DNA of 64,000 nt from Mycobacterium sp. 1081908.1 (GTDB lineage Bacteria > Actinomycetota > Actinomycetes > Mycobacteriales > Mycobacteriaceae). A program made the position numbers and the translations under genes. Under the pieces are notes generated by a model, which searched no databases, had not been told where the DNA came from, and was given only the letters and a program-made list of their open reading frames with translations. Shown here in pieces: positions 1 to 8,849 of the stretch. Position 1 is the first letter of the stretch, and the number at the start of each line of letters is the position of its first letter. The stretch spans positions 53,840-117,839 of the forward strand of contig NZ_LZLY01000097.1 in the NCBI RefSeq assembly GCF_001673535.1, given 5' to 3'.

Positions 1-6
1 CTTCTC

Positions 7-66
7 GCGAGCAGACGCAAAAGCCCCCGACACGCCGCGTGGTGAGGAGCTTTTGTGTCTGCTCGC
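7..66. repeat. 60-bp inverted-repeat element, copy 1
   Basis: An 18-base left arm (7-24) pairs with a right arm at 49-66, with one G-T wobble. The arms enclose a 24-base loop containing CGACACGCCG. A homologous element with the same arms and loop core lies at 33152-33210, so this is a dispersed intergenic repeat and not a unique hairpin. It could act as a factor-independent-like terminator for a gene beyond the left edge; no U-tract follows it. Confidence 0.85.
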
Positions 67-170
67 GGTCTGGGCCCCTGGGCTCCAAGAATTCGTAGAG
101 GCTTCGTAGAGGCCGACATCTAATCCTTCTCTCACAGCGCGGATCGCTGCCGCCGGGAGGAGGAATCACG

Positions 171-1571
171 ATGCAGCTCCTGAGTAACCACATCTCGCTG
201 ATGCACGGCTGGGTGCCGATGACCCTCGATGCCGCCACCGCGATCGCCCTGGCGCTGGCCGTCGGGCGGCGATCGCGCCGTTGGCTCCTGCTGTGGCTGC
301 CGGTGGCCATCGTGGTGGGCGGCGCGGCGGCCGCGGGGGCGCACTGGTACATCGGCCGAGTCGCAACCGACCCGGCGCCGCCCACGCTGTACGTGTGGAT
401 CGCGTTGGCCGGAACGGCCGCGGCCGTCCTGATCCTGGGCTGGCGCGGCGCGTGCTGGTGGCGGCGCCTCGTATCGATCGTGTGCCTGCCGCTTTGCCTG
501 CTCTGCTCGCTGCTGGTGCTGAATCAGTGGGTCGGGTATGTGCAGACGGTGCAGAGCGCGTGGGATCAGTTCACCTCCGCTCCGCTGCCCGGGCAGACCG
601 ACAAGGCCACCGTCACCGCGATGGCGGCGAGCGGCACCAAGCCGTCCCGCGGGCGCCTGGTGCCGGTGCAGATCCCCTCCGACGCGTCCCACTTCAAGCA
701 CCGCGAGGAACTGGTGTACCTGCCGCCGGTGTGGTTCGCGAGTTCTCCGCCGCCGCAGCTGCCGACGGTGATGATGATCGGCGGCATGATCAACACACCC
801 GCCGACTGGGTGCGCGCCGGCAACGCGGTGGACACCATCGACGCCTTCGCGGCCGCGCACGGCGGCAACGCGCCGGTGCTGGTGTTCGTCGACCCGGGCG
901 GGGCGTTCGACAACGACACCGAATGCGTCAACGGAAGCCGCGGCAACGCGGCCGACCACCTCACCAAAGACGTCGTGCCCTACATGGTCTCGAATTTCGG
1001 GGTCAGCCCCGACCCGTCGCACTGGGGCGTCGTGGGCTTCTCCATGGGCGGGACCTGTGCGGTGGACCTGACCGTCATGCACCCCACGCTGTTCAGCACC
1101 TTCGTCGACATCGAGGGCGACTTGACCCCCAACACCGGCAGCAGGGCGCAAACCATCGCCAGCCTGTTCGGCGGAAATGCCGAGGCGTGGGCGGCATTTG
1201 ACCCGACGACGGTGATCAGCCGACACGGCCGCTACCACGGGGTGTCCGGTTGGTTCGCGATCACGTCCGGCGGTGCTCCGACGCCGCACCGAGACATCAC
1301 CGTTCTCGAGAGCGCCGCGATGGCCGTTGCCGGCCGCGGCGCGTCGACGGACCCGGGTAACCAGGCCGCGGCCGCGGCGTCCCTGTGCGCCCTGGGCCGG
1401 ACGAACGGCATCGACTGCGCCGTGGTCGCCCAGCCGGGGAGGCACGACTGGCCGACGGCCGGCACGGCCTTCGCCACCGCGTTGCCCTGGCTGGCCGGCC
1501 AGCTGGGCACCCCGGACATGCCCCGGATCCCGTTGCCCGGCATGGCGTCTGCGGCCCCCGGCCGAGCGTGA
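171..1571 (+). CDS. Membrane-anchored esterase of the antigen 85 / esterase D fold
   Basis: A 466-residue protein. Four hydrophobic segments (about residues 15-31, 37-56, 72-90 and 99-117) anchor it in the membrane, followed by an alpha/beta-hydrolase domain facing outward. The nucleophile elbow GFSMGG puts the catalytic serine near residue 291, and a C-terminal GRHDW motif supplies a plausible catalytic histidine. The domain resembles the esterase family that includes mycolyltransferases and S-formylglutathione hydrolases, which act on acyl esters; the real substrate is unknown. The ATG is preceded by a strong GGAGGAGG-type ribosome site. It stands alone on this strand, converges on a FadE gene and ends inside a tandem hairpin. 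Confidence 0.8.
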   Translation: MQLLSNHISLMHGWVPMTLDAATAIALALAVGRRSRRWLLLWLPVAIVVGGAAAAGAHWYIGRVATDPAPPTLYVWIALAGTAAAVLILGWRGACWWRRLVSIVCLPLCLLCSLLVLNQWVGYVQTVQSAWDQFTSAPLPGQTDKATVTAMAASGTKPSRGRLVPVQIPSDASHFKHREELVYLPPVWFASSPPPQLPTVMMIGGMINTPADWVRAGNAVDTIDAFAAAHGGNAPVLVFVDPGGAFDNDTECVNGSRGNAADHLTKDVVPYMVSNFGVSPDPSHWGVVGFSMGGTCAVDLTVMHPTLFSTFVDIEGDLTPNTGSRAQTIASLFGGNAEAWAAFDPTTVISRHGRYHGVSGWFAITSGGAPTPHRDITVLESAAMAVAGRGASTDPGNQAAAAASLCALGRTNGIDCAVVAQPGRHDWPTAGTAFATALPWLAGQLGTPDMPRIPLPGMASAAPGRA

Positions 1572-1618
1572 AGCTGGCCGCACGCTCGACGCCGAGCGTG
1601 CGGCTGGCCGCACGCTCG
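1563..1618. terminator. Tandem hairpins between convergent genes
   Basis: Two near-identical 26-base units (1563-1588 and 1593-1618), 30 bases apart, each fold as GAGCGTG...CACGCTC stem-loops around GCTGGCC. They overlap the esterase stop codon and lie just before the end of the convergent FadE gene. The position and symmetry suggest a bidirectional terminator or a small mycobacterial intergenic repeat. No T-tract is present, so termination is inferred from position only. Confidence 0.65.
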
Positions 1619-1625
1619 AGGGAAC

Positions 1626-2801
1626 TCAGCCGCGCGGCAGGCCGAGCACCCGCTGCGCGATGATATTGCGCTGGATCTCCGACGTGCCCCCGGCGATGGT
1701 GCCGGAAAAGCTTCGGGCATAACGCTCGAACCAGCTGGCGAAATAGTGGTCCAGGTTCATGTGCGCGTACGGGCCGGTCTGCCCGGGGTGGATAAGGCCG
1801 TCGGACCCCGCGGACGTGAACGCGAGTTCCATGCCGCGCAGCTCCGCCTCGGACCCGAGCAGCTTGAGCACCGAGATCGCCGCCACGTCGTCTTCGCCGC
1901 GCGAGGCGCGGGCCAACGCAACCGAACCCAACAAACGCAGCGCTTGCTTGTCCATGATAGTGCTGGCGTACTGGTCGCGCTCGGCGTCGGTGCCGGGGCG
2001 AAAGTCGTCGATCATGTTGTCGAGCCGGTCGGCGAAACCCAACCACATCATCGTGCGTTCGTGCCCGAGCGACCCGTTGGCCACCCGCCAACCCTGGTCG
2101 AGCTCGCCGACCAGATTCTCCGCCGGCACCCGCACATCGGTGAAGAACACCTCGTTGAAATCCAGATCGTCGGCACCGCAGATCGACGGGAACGGCCGGC
2201 GCACCAGACCCGGAGTGTCGGTGGGGATGATCAGCGCGCTGATTCCCTTGTGCTTCGGCGCATCTGGATTGGTGCGCACGAAGGTCAGCAAGACGTCGGC
2301 GTCGTGGGCCCCGGATGTCCACACCTTCTGCCCGTTGACCACGAAGTGGTCGCCGTCCAGCACGGCCCGGGTGCGCAGCGACGCCAGATCCGAGCCGGCG
2401 CTGGGCTCGCTCATCCCCAGCGAGGCGGTGATCTCGGCGCGCAGGATCGGCACCGCCCAGCGTCGCTTCTGTTCGTCGCTGCCGAACGACAACAGCGATG
2501 CCCCAACGATATTCACGCCCTGGGGGTTGAAGCTGTGATAGATCCGGCGGCGGCTCAGTTCCTCCAGATAGACGAACTGCTGAATGACCGTGGCGTTGCG
2601 ACCACCGAACTCCGGTGGCTGGCTGGGCAGCAGCCAGCCGTTGTCGAAAAGCAGCCGCTGCCAACGACGGGCCCACTGCGGCATGTGCGACACCGACCGC
2701 GGGCGCTCCAACGTTTCGCTTGCGTCGGGCAGGTTTTCGTCAAGGAACGCGGCGAACTCCGCCCGGAACGCCTCGACGTCGGAATCAAAAGTCAGCTGCA
2801 C
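1626..2801 (-). CDS. Acyl-CoA dehydrogenase (FadE), large-type subunit
   Basis: A 391-residue flavoprotein that would introduce a double bond alpha-beta to a CoA thioester. It has the full acyl-CoA dehydrogenase fold with the FAD-binding GMSEPSAGSDLAS and VNGQKVWTSGA motifs, and ends GGTSEIQRNIIAQR. The glutamate that precedes GTS in medium-chain enzymes is glycine here, so the catalytic base must lie elsewhere, as in the heteromeric mycobacterial FadE enzymes. The start is GTG and overlaps the upstream FadE gene by 17 bases, suggesting co-translation and a two-subunit enzyme. It is a close paralogue of the FadE at 40765-41940. Confidence 0.9.
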   Translation of the reverse strand: MQLTFDSDVEAFRAEFAAFLDENLPDASETLERPRSVSHMPQWARRWQRLLFDNGWLLPSQPPEFGGRNATVIQQFVYLEELSRRRIYHSFNPQGVNIVGASLLSFGSDEQKRRWAVPILRAEITASLGMSEPSAGSDLASLRTRAVLDGDHFVVNGQKVWTSGAHDADVLLTFVRTNPDAPKHKGISALIIPTDTPGLVRRPFPSICGADDLDFNEVFFTDVRVPAENLVGELDQGWRVANGSLGHERTMMWLGFADRLDNMIDDFRPGTDAERDQYASTIMDKQALRLLGSVALARASRGEDDVAAISVLKLLGSEAELRGMELAFTSAGSDGLIHPGQTGPYAHMNLDHYFASWFERYARSFSGTIAGGTSEIQRNIIAQRVLGLPRG

Positions 2802-3783
2802 GGTATTCCTCTGCGATCCGCGCGCGGTGTTGCGCGGCGCCGCCGAGCATCAGCTCGCCCGCCTTGGCCCGCTTGAGCGCGAACTGCAAATCGTTCTCCC
2901 AGGTAAAGCCCATCGCACCGAAAAGCTGTAAGCCGTGCCGGAATACGAGCGACTGGCACTCCCCCGCGGATGCCTTGGCCATCGCGGCCGCGAGCCGGCG
3001 CCGCGGATCGTCGGCCGCGATCGTCAACGCCGCGAAGTAGGCCAGCGCGCGGGCGCGCTCCACCGCGACGTGCATGTCGGCGGCCTTGTGCTGGACGGCC
3101 TGGAACGAGCCGATCGGCACACCGAACTGCTGCCGGCTGCGGACGTGCTCGAGGACCAAGTCGAGGATGCGCTGGCAGGCGCCGACCATGGTGATCGCCA
3201 TGCCGGTCAACGCGACGTGCTCGGCGCGTTCGGCGTCGACGGCGAGCCGGGCGCTGTCGGGCACCCGGACTTCGCCGAACGAGAGGTCGGCGACGTGCAG
3301 GACCGGGTCGAACACCGCCGAGCGGCGGGCCGACACCTGGTTGGCCGCGACGACGAACACACCGGCGTCGGTCACCACCGCCAACCGGTCGACGCGATCA
3401 CCGTCGAGAACGTGCCGCGCCGTGCCGTCCAGCACCCAGCCGTCGGCGTCCCGGTGCGCCCATACCCCGCCATACACCGCCGTCCCGGCCTCGTGCGCGT
3501 CGAACCGATCCGCGACCAGCGGGGCGAATTGGCTCATCGTCGCGAGGAACGGGGTGGGGTCGGTCGCGCGCCCCAGCTCCTCGAGCACGATGGCCAGTTC
3601 CACGGCGCTGGCCGCGTCGTTCAGCTCCGTCCAGCCCTGGTCGACGTAGGACTTCCACAACGGGCTCGGGTCGACGCCGTCCTCGGCCACGCTGCGCACC
3701 AGCGACGGCGGGCACTGCTTGGCGACGACGTCGCGAACGGTCTGCTGCCAAAGCCGCTGATCAGCATCGAACTCCAACAGCAT
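2785..3783 (-). CDS. Acyl-CoA dehydrogenase (FadE), short partner subunit
   Basis: A 332-residue acyl-CoA dehydrogenase-like protein, shorter than the usual 380-400. It keeps the C-terminal helical domain (RSRQQFGVPIGSFQAVQHK) but has a degraded middle FAD/substrate domain and no GTSEIQR tail. This matches the second subunit of alpha2beta2 mycobacterial dehydrogenases known from steroid side-chain degradation. It is the first gene of a two-gene operon; the downstream large subunit starts 17 bases before it ends. The ATG follows the promoter and operator at 3815-3846. Its substrate is unknown. Confidence 0.85.
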   Translation of the reverse strand: MLLEFDADQRLWQQTVRDVVAKQCPPSLVRSVAEDGVDPSPLWKSYVDQGWTELNDAASAVELAIVLEELGRATDPTPFLATMSQFAPLVADRFDAHEAGTAVYGGVWAHRDADGWVLDGTARHVLDGDRVDRLAVVTDAGVFVVAANQVSARRSAVFDPVLHVADLSFGEVRVPDSARLAVDAERAEHVALTGMAITMVGACQRILDLVLEHVRSRQQFGVPIGSFQAVQHKAADMHVAVERARALAYFAALTIAADDPRRRLAAAMAKASAGECQSLVFRHGLQLFGAMGFTWENDLQFALKRAKAGELMLGGAAQHRARIAEEYRAADF

Positions 3784-3814
3784 CCGGGCCGCCTCCTGTC
3801 GTCACCGCTTCCGC

Positions 3815-3846
3815 GAGAATAGCATTCTCTATCTCGGAAGTTGTAA
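3815..3846 (-). promoter_or_regulatory. FadE-pair promoter with GAGAAT-N3-ATTCTC operator
   Basis: GAGAATAGCATTCTC (3815-3829) is a perfect palindrome 32 bases before the FadE start. Read on the minus strand, TTACAA (3841-3846), a 16-base spacer and TGCTAT (3819-3824) form a plausible sigma-A promoter whose -10 box lies inside the palindrome, so a bound repressor would block it. The same arrangement recurs at 42024-42056. Confidence 0.7.
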
Positions 3847-3859
3847 TCTCGGAAAGCGG

Positions 3860-4519
3860 TTATGGAGTGCCCGAGCGCACCAGCAACTCGTCGGCCGGCT
3901 GGCCCCAGCGATCGAGGTTCACGAACTCCGAAAGCGGGCGACGGCGCAGCGGGCCGTGCGTACCCTTGGGCCACCCGACCACGATGTGGCCCGCGACCAA
4001 CCAGTCCTCGGGTACACCGATGGCTTCGCGCAGCGGCCGCTCGCCCCCATACGAGGCCCAGCTGGTGAGGCACGCCCCGAGGCCCTGGGCCCGCGCGGCC
4101 AGCAAGAAGTTCTGCATGGCGGGGAAGATCGAGCCGCCCAGCAGCAGCTCGGACGCGGTCGGATAGTGCTGTTGCGCGAACAAGACCGACGTGAACTCGC
4201 CGGCACGGTCGTGCAGTTCGTAGGTCGCGCGGTAGGTGCGGGCACGCTGGCTGGTGTCGTCCGCGGCGGGCCGGCTCATCCCGTAGACGGGTTCGATCAC
4301 TTCCAGCGCGTGGGCGGCCGCCTTGGCGACGACGGCCCGTTGCTCGGCCGATCGCAGCACGACGAACCGCCAGCCCTGCGCGTTGGCGCCCGACGGAGCC
4401 CACCTTGCCGCCTCGAGGCAGCGCGTCAGGGTCGCGTCGTCGACCGGCTCATCGGTGAACCGCCGGATGGTCCGGGCGGTCGCCATGACTTCCCAAACGT
4501 CACTGCTCGCTCCAGACAC
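3860..4519 (-). CDS. Nitroreductase-family FMN oxidoreductase
   Basis: About 219 residues of the nitroreductase fold: an N-terminal RTIRRFTDEPVD phosphate-binding segment for FMN, then APSGANAQGWRF, and the C-terminal VGWPKG motif. Such enzymes are FMN-dependent and reduce nitro groups, quinones or enoates, or remove iodine; the substrate cannot be read here. GTG 4519 is chosen over GTG 4534 because AAGGGAG sits at proper spacing before it. It lies about 40 bases behind the LuxC-like gene on the same strand, so it is probably the last gene of that operon. Confidence 0.8.
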   Translation of the reverse strand: MSGASSDVWEVMATARTIRRFTDEPVDDATLTRCLEAARWAPSGANAQGWRFVVLRSAEQRAVVAKAAAHALEVIEPVYGMSRPAADDTSQRARTYRATYELHDRAGEFTSVLFAQQHYPTASELLLGGSIFPAMQNFLLAARAQGLGACLTSWASYGGERPLREAIGVPEDWLVAGHIVVGWPKGTHGPLRRRPLSEFVNLDRWGQPADELLVRSGTP

Positions 4520-4558
4520 GACCGCTCCCTTCACGCTGCCCCGCTCCCCCGATGCAAC

Positions 4559-5968
4559 CTAGCGTGACGCGGCGATGTCGTCGTCGCCCATCCAGTGCAC
4601 GAACCGCTGAAGCGGGTACATCGCGTCGTGTGGACTGCCGAGGACGTGCGCGTTGGCCGTACCGAGTCGGCACAGGCGTTGGGCCCCCGCGCTGGCCAAT
4701 CGATCGCGTAGCCGCGCCTTGCGTTCGTACGGGTACACGCCGATGGTCTGTGTGGCGACGTTGACGAAGCGGACCGCGTCGTCCAGCGATTCCACCAGCA
4801 CGACATTCGATGTCTTGTTGGTGGGCTGGAACTCGACCGGCCGATCGGAGAGAATCACCAAGCCGCGGCCGTCGAAACCGCCCCAAGTCTTGAGGTCACC
4901 CATCGCTTCCATCACTTCGATCTCTTCCCGAATTTCCGTTGGCAACTGCGTGCCCTGCGCCGAGGCGAAGTCGCGCTCCACGTTCAGCCGCTCGGCGAGC
5001 TTGGCGCACAACGATTCGACCTGCGGCATTTGAGAACTCAGCGTTTCCACGAACGCGTAGCGACTGGCCAGGCACGCTTCCTGGTTGAACACCGTGGTGT
5101 CGGCGGCCAATAGCTCGGCAACCTCGGCGATGCTCTCCTCGGACGCGAAGGCCTCGCGCCCGATCATCGAGATCGACGATTTCGGATCGAACGAGATCAA
5201 TTGGATTCCGGGGCCCAGGTACTGGATCACATTGGCGATCGCTTCGCCGCCACCCCACGCGACGATCTTGTCGAAGTACTGCGGCCGGTACAGGGTGCGC
5301 TCGATCGAGGCGTCACCACCCGGCCAATACACCGCCGACATCGACTGCACCACCGGGTGTTTGGGATCGATCTCCGCCATGGTGCGCAGCACCGCGACGG
5401 TGGTGAACGGATCGCTCGACGGCATCTTGAACAGGTTGACGGCCTTCACCAGCGCCCCCTGCGCGATCGAGGAGACACACCCCGACGGGGCATTGCCCGC
5501 CAGCATGTGAACCATGCGCGGCGGGAAGGCGCGGACCGCACCCTTGTTGCCGTATACGTCGGTTCGCTCGACCCACCCGTCCAGCGCCTCTCGATGGGCG
5601 AAGTTGGAATCGACGATGCTCTCGAGTAGCTGCCTGTCGAGGTAGAACGGCGCCTGTCGGTAAAGGTTCTCCACGACGCGCCGCGGCAAAGGGTTTGTCG
5701 CCGCGACGAGTTCGAGGCACTGCTGCAGATGGGGGTTGCGATCAAGTCGCAGTCGCTCGCCCGTTTCGACCAGGAAGTCGATGATCTCGGCGAGAGTGAC
5801 GTCCAGCAATGGTGGCAGCTCCGAGCGAGGTAATACGAGGGCATCGAGATCGATTGCCGGGGTGACGAAGTCGGCGCCGAGGTCGCGGGATCGATGACGA
5901 ACGGCCTCGCCCTGGACCAGCGCACCCCGCACGAAGTGCGGCGCCGACAATGTTTTCACGGTGGTCAC
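4559..5968 (-). CDS. LuxC-like acyl-CoA/acyl-enzyme reductase
   Basis: A 469-residue protein of the LuxC family (distant aldehyde dehydrogenase fold), which reduces an activated fatty acyl group to an aldehyde with NADPH. LuxC-type blocks are visible: a SSDPFT segment, VYWPGGD, IVAWGGGEAI, the acylation-site region NQEACLASRY with the candidate nucleophile Cys299, and GSPHDAMYPLQRFV near the end. The GTG start overlaps the stop of the LuxE-like gene as GTGA, implying translational coupling; the open frame continues further upstream but only inside that gene. In luminous bacteria LuxC works with LuxE in a fatty acid reductase complex. Here no luxA/luxB is adjacent, so an aldehyde for lipid or other metabolism is more likely. 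Confidence 0.85.
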   Translation of the reverse strand: MTTVKTLSAPHFVRGALVQGEAVRHRSRDLGADFVTPAIDLDALVLPRSELPPLLDVTLAEIIDFLVETGERLRLDRNPHLQQCLELVAATNPLPRRVVENLYRQAPFYLDRQLLESIVDSNFAHREALDGWVERTDVYGNKGAVRAFPPRMVHMLAGNAPSGCVSSIAQGALVKAVNLFKMPSSDPFTTVAVLRTMAEIDPKHPVVQSMSAVYWPGGDASIERTLYRPQYFDKIVAWGGGEAIANVIQYLGPGIQLISFDPKSSISMIGREAFASEESIAEVAELLAADTTVFNQEACLASRYAFVETLSSQMPQVESLCAKLAERLNVERDFASAQGTQLPTEIREEIEVMEAMGDLKTWGGFDGRGLVILSDRPVEFQPTNKTSNVVLVESLDDAVRFVNVATQTIGVYPYERKARLRDRLASAGAQRLCRLGTANAHVLGSPHDAMYPLQRFVHWMGDDDIAASR

Positions 5969-7311
5969 GCGACGCCCCGCACGTAAGCGTCGATGCTGCC
6001 CGCGCAGCTGATCTTGTCGCCGCCCGGCAGGTCGGCGTAGCGCATGATGTCCCGGCCGACGGTCGGACCCTGGTGGCCACACCGGCACTTCCCAAAGCTG
6101 ACGCTCACCTTGTCCCCGCTGATCACCCCGCCCCAGCGACCCTCGATCGAAGCATCGAAAAACGCTGCCCGAGCCTCGATCTCACCTGAATCGGCCGGTA
6201 GAATTTGCTCCCCGTTGGCGTCCAGCGGCAGCATGATCACCCACGGCGATATGTGGTAACGCCCGGCATGGCACAGCGGGAAAGTGGCGTTGATTTCGCG
6301 CATGCTGTACGCGTGGTACAGCCGCTCTTCGGCGACGTTGAACGTCTCGAGGATGTACTCGCGGTAGTTGGCGGGCAACGCAGCGCCTTTGAGCCCCCCG
6401 GCAACCATCATCGCGTTGGTTGGGTTGAACTCCCCTCCGCCATAGCCCTTGGCACGGATGCCCTCGGCGATCTGATAGAGGGTGGCGAACATGCCGGTGG
6501 CCAGAAGTGGCAGGCCCCGAGCCTCGATCACCGCATCGATCGCCTTCTTGGCCGACGTCTCCAAGTCGGCCGCCCGCTGTGCGGCGATCCGTTCGAATTC
6601 CGCCACCTCATTCGGTCGCGCCGTACCTTCGGTCAGCTTGCGCCGCAAGGTAATCATGTCCACCATCGACCCGACGGTGATCGGCTCGCCATCACCGAAC
6701 TGGTAGGGCACGTATCGCGAGGACAGGCAATCGACCATGGCCTGCCGGATCGCGTCCTCGCGCGGCGCGGCGAATTGCGGGCCCAGGCCTAGGAATTTGC
6801 GGTCCTCGCCTCGGGCCAGGCCCGTCGCCCACAACAGCGCCTCGACGTTGATCCGGGCCGAGAGTTCGATGTCGCCCTCGGTGCACGACAGCATGGCCGG
6901 TTTTCCGGTGGTGCCGCTCGAGCAGGAAAGGTAGTGACCGACGGTTTCCAGCCGCTTGATCCAGTCGTCGAGTGTCCCAACGCCGGCGGTGTCGAGCCCC
7001 TCGACCGCGCGGGTGGACACCGTCTGCAGCCAGCGCCCCATGCGGTCCCAGCGCCCCTCGTTGAGCCAACCTTCCACGTACGTCTTGTATGTGGTGTGGG
7101 CGAACAGCAGCGGTACCAGGTCGCCGACCCGTTTGATCTTGTCCACCCCCGCCGATTCGGCCCGGTTCGCCAGAAGCGGAATGGCTTCGGCCTGGCAATG
7201 CAGGCGCTCGGTCGCCGCTTCCAGCTGGAGGGGCAGTAGCTCGGCGGGCGCAATGTCGAAACAGTCCTGGGCCCCGACCAATTGCACGAGGCGCTCCGTT
7301 GCAGACGTCAT
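5965..7311 (-). CDS. LuxE/PaaK-like acyl-adenylating enzyme
   Basis: A 448-residue adenylate-forming enzyme with the AMP-binding loop SCSSGTTGKPAML near residue 130 and a Cys-rich end (CRCGHQGP). Its size and its partner point to an acyl-protein-synthetase role like LuxE: activate an acid with ATP and hand the acyl group to the LuxC-like reductase. The ATG has a GAGGAG site and a short leader containing the 7344-7359 operator, so the luxE-luxC-nitroreductase set has its own promoter. A CoA ligase role is the alternative. No thioesterase of the LuxD kind is nearby. Confidence 0.75.
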   Translation of the reverse strand: MTSATERLVQLVGAQDCFDIAPAELLPLQLEAATERLHCQAEAIPLLANRAESAGVDKIKRVGDLVPLLFAHTTYKTYVEGWLNEGRWDRMGRWLQTVSTRAVEGLDTAGVGTLDDWIKRLETVGHYLSCSSGTTGKPAMLSCTEGDIELSARINVEALLWATGLARGEDRKFLGLGPQFAAPREDAIRQAMVDCLSSRYVPYQFGDGEPITVGSMVDMITLRRKLTEGTARPNEVAEFERIAAQRAADLETSAKKAIDAVIEARGLPLLATGMFATLYQIAEGIRAKGYGGGEFNPTNAMMVAGGLKGAALPANYREYILETFNVAEERLYHAYSMREINATFPLCHAGRYHISPWVIMLPLDANGEQILPADSGEIEARAAFFDASIEGRWGGVISGDKVSVSFGKCRCGHQGPTVGRDIMRYADLPGGDKISCAGSIDAYVRGVA

Positions 7312-7343
7312 CAGCGACTCCTCATCAACCGGGGCTCATTAAG

Positions 7344-7359
7344 TAAACATGACTGTATA
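7344..7359 (-). promoter_or_regulatory. Operator TATACAGTCATGTTTA, upstream of LuxE-like gene
   Basis: On the minus strand this 16-mer matches the operator in front of the aldehyde dehydrogenase (TATACAGTGACGTATA, 10994-11009) at 13 of 16 positions. It is a dyad TATAC-N6-GTTTA. It lies 33 bases before the LuxE-like start, where a promoter must be. The TetR at 10286-10945 is the best candidate binder. Confidence 0.6.
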
Positions 7360-7402
7360 TTAATGTGCTCGGGCCGTCGAGGTCGGAAGGGGGCCGGCGC
7401 AT

Positions 7403-7858
7403 TCACGGATGTCGCGTCGGCGCCGCGTGGTCGGCATTTTGCCGTTCGATCCGCCGATCGTGGATCCTGACCAGCTCGCGGAAGCCGAGCCGCGGGTATT
7501 CGGGGACGGGCTGGATTCCCCAATGGTCTTTGGCCGTGGTGATCCCTGCGCCTTCCGGCGCACCGCTGATGGGAGGCCCGGGGAACGGATAGGGATACTG
7601 ACATTCCAGCGATTCGTTGCTGTAGCGCACCTTCATCAGCTCGCTGCAGATGTCGCGGAAGCTCAGCGTCGGATATCCATACCAGATCGCCAGGAACGGC
7701 AGGGTGAACGAACCCTCGAGGACCAGCCCGACCAGGCAGACCATGATGCCGCGCTTCAGCCACTTGTGCATCCCGGCCCATTGCGCCGTGGTACCCAGCG
7801 GGAGGTCATCGGCCGCGGATTGATCCGACGCTTCGTCGCCGGTCTTGGACGCGCTCAT
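7403..7858 (-). CDS. Small membrane protein, function unknown
   Basis: A 151-residue protein with one clear transmembrane segment (about residues 36-60, [20 protein letters not shown]), an acidic polar N-terminus and a proline-rich soluble C-terminal half containing [10 protein letters not shown] do not recognise a family. The ATG follows an AGGGAGAA site 10 bases after the preceding membrane-protein gene. Its place between the micro-proteins and the acyl-reductase genes suggests it localises or scaffolds that enzyme set at the membrane; this is inference. Confidence 0.75.
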   Translation of the reverse strand: MSASKTGDEASDQSAADDLPLGTTAQWAGMHKWLKRGIMVCLVGLVLEGSFTLPFLAIWYGYPTLSFRDICSELMKVRYSNESLECQYPYPFPGPPISGAPEGAGITTAKDHWGIQPVPEYPRLGFRELVRIHDRRIERQNADHAAPTRHP

Positions 7859-7868
7859 CGAGTTCTCC

Positions 7869-8588
7869 CTAGTCCGAGAAGATTTCGCGGCTCACGGTGT
7901 GCAAATACGGAATCGCCAGGAACGGAGTGATGTACGTGATGTCGTAGATCCACCAGCCCAGGACCGGGAAAACGACTCCGGCATAACGAACGTCGGCATA
8001 CACCGTCATGTTCATCACGTAACCGATCCAGATGACGACGCCGAACCAACAGGTGACCAGCAGCCATTGATGGCCCCAGCGCTTCATCTGCAGGAAGGCG
8101 ATCGCTGCGGCGATCCGCATGGGAAACACCGTCAGGATGAGCGCGACTTCCCAGCCCTTCTCCCCCGGCGCGGTCGCGCCCCCGATCCACAACTGGTTGT
8201 AGTGCCAGAAGTAACCGGCGTCAAAAGCGTTGCCCCACGCCGTGTATAGAACGCGGTAGATCAGAGAGTGGTTGGCGACCATATCGAGGATCCAGCCCTG
8301 CAGGTTGAGCCCGGCATCGAGGATGACCAGGTAGCCGATCAAGGTCACCATCAGCGGCCGCACGGACAGACCGGCCTTCTGCGCCCGTCGAAGTAACGCC
8401 AGTCCATACAGGAACAACGGCAGGCCGAAGATGCCGGGCACGTTGGCCCCCATCAGCAATGCCCCAGCGATAAGCCATTTGTCGGCGCGGCGTTGCGCCA
8501 GGCGGCTCCGCTCTAGTTGATCATCGAGCGTCAGCGCGCCAGAGGTGTGCGACGCGAACCCCGCCACGGCCGTCTTCGGCAGTTTCAC
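7869..8588 (-). CDS. Polytopic membrane protein, function unknown
   Basis: About 239 residues with five or six membrane segments and many aromatic residues ([20 protein letters not shown]). GTG 8588 is chosen because AGGAGAAACC lies just before it; the open frame runs to 8774 but that would overlap both micro-genes. No known transporter signature is visible. It is the third structural gene of the TetR-led operon, between two micro-proteins and the single-span protein. A lipid-handling or assembly role is possible but unsupported. Confidence 0.75.
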   Translation of the reverse strand: MKLPKTAVAGFASHTSGALTLDDQLERSRLAQRRADKWLIAGALLMGANVPGIFGLPLFLYGLALLRRAQKAGLSVRPLMVTLIGYLVILDAGLNLQGWILDMVANHSLIYRVLYTAWGNAFDAGYFWHYNQLWIGGATAPGEKGWEVALILTVFPMRIAAAIAFLQMKRWGHQWLLVTCWFGVVIWIGYVMNMTVYADVRYAGVVFPVLGWWIYDITYITPFLAIPYLHTVSREIFSD

Positions 8589-8596
8589 GGTTTCTC

Positions 8597-8716
8597 CTAC
8601 CAGTTCCGGGTCGCCCACATCGACAGTTGGATACCGAACATGAGCAGCAGGTAGCCGTAGATGAAGATCTGGAAGACGATCAATGCCCGCCTTCGGCGCC
8701 CGTCTTGCTCGTTCAT
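8597..8716 (-). CDS. 39-residue membrane micro-protein
   Basis: Begins MNEQDGRRRRALIVF and continues as one hydrophobic helix ending WATRNW. A positively charged N-terminus followed by a single span predicts an inside-N small membrane protein. Its ATG overlaps the stop of the 32-residue gene by one base (TGATG) and its stop is 8 bases before the next start, so it sits exactly in the gap of the operon. It is too short for standard gene calling and has no recognised family. Confidence 0.65.
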   Translation of the reverse strand: MNEQDGRRRRALIVFQIFIYGYLLLMFGIQLSMWATRNW

Positions 8717-8814
8717 CAGAAGGTGCCGATGCCGCGAAGGACGTAGTACCAAAAGCCCACCAGCCCAGCGGCACTGGCCCAACCCAGGCCGAGGCGCATT
8801 AGGTCCTGCCACAT
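8716..8814 (-). CDS. 32-residue membrane micro-protein
   Basis: Begins MWQDLMRLGLGW and contains a GFWYYVLRGIG hydrophobic tail, giving one short membrane span. A perfect AGGAGG site lies about 7 bases before the ATG, the strongest ribosome site of this operon. It follows the TetR gene by 35 bases and is coupled by TGATG to the next micro-gene. Function unknown; small subunits of membrane complexes often look like this. Confidence 0.65.
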   Translation of the reverse strand: MWQDLMRLGLGWASAAGLVGFWYYVLRGIGTF

Positions 8815-8849
8815 TGTTCAGCCTCCTAGGCGATTCATTTCCAACCGGA

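Noticed and set aside
132..1613. A 493-residue minus-strand frame opposite the esterase
   Set aside because: Composition is arginine- and glycine-rich with no domain; the plus-strand gene has a ribosome site, membrane spans and a catalytic motif.
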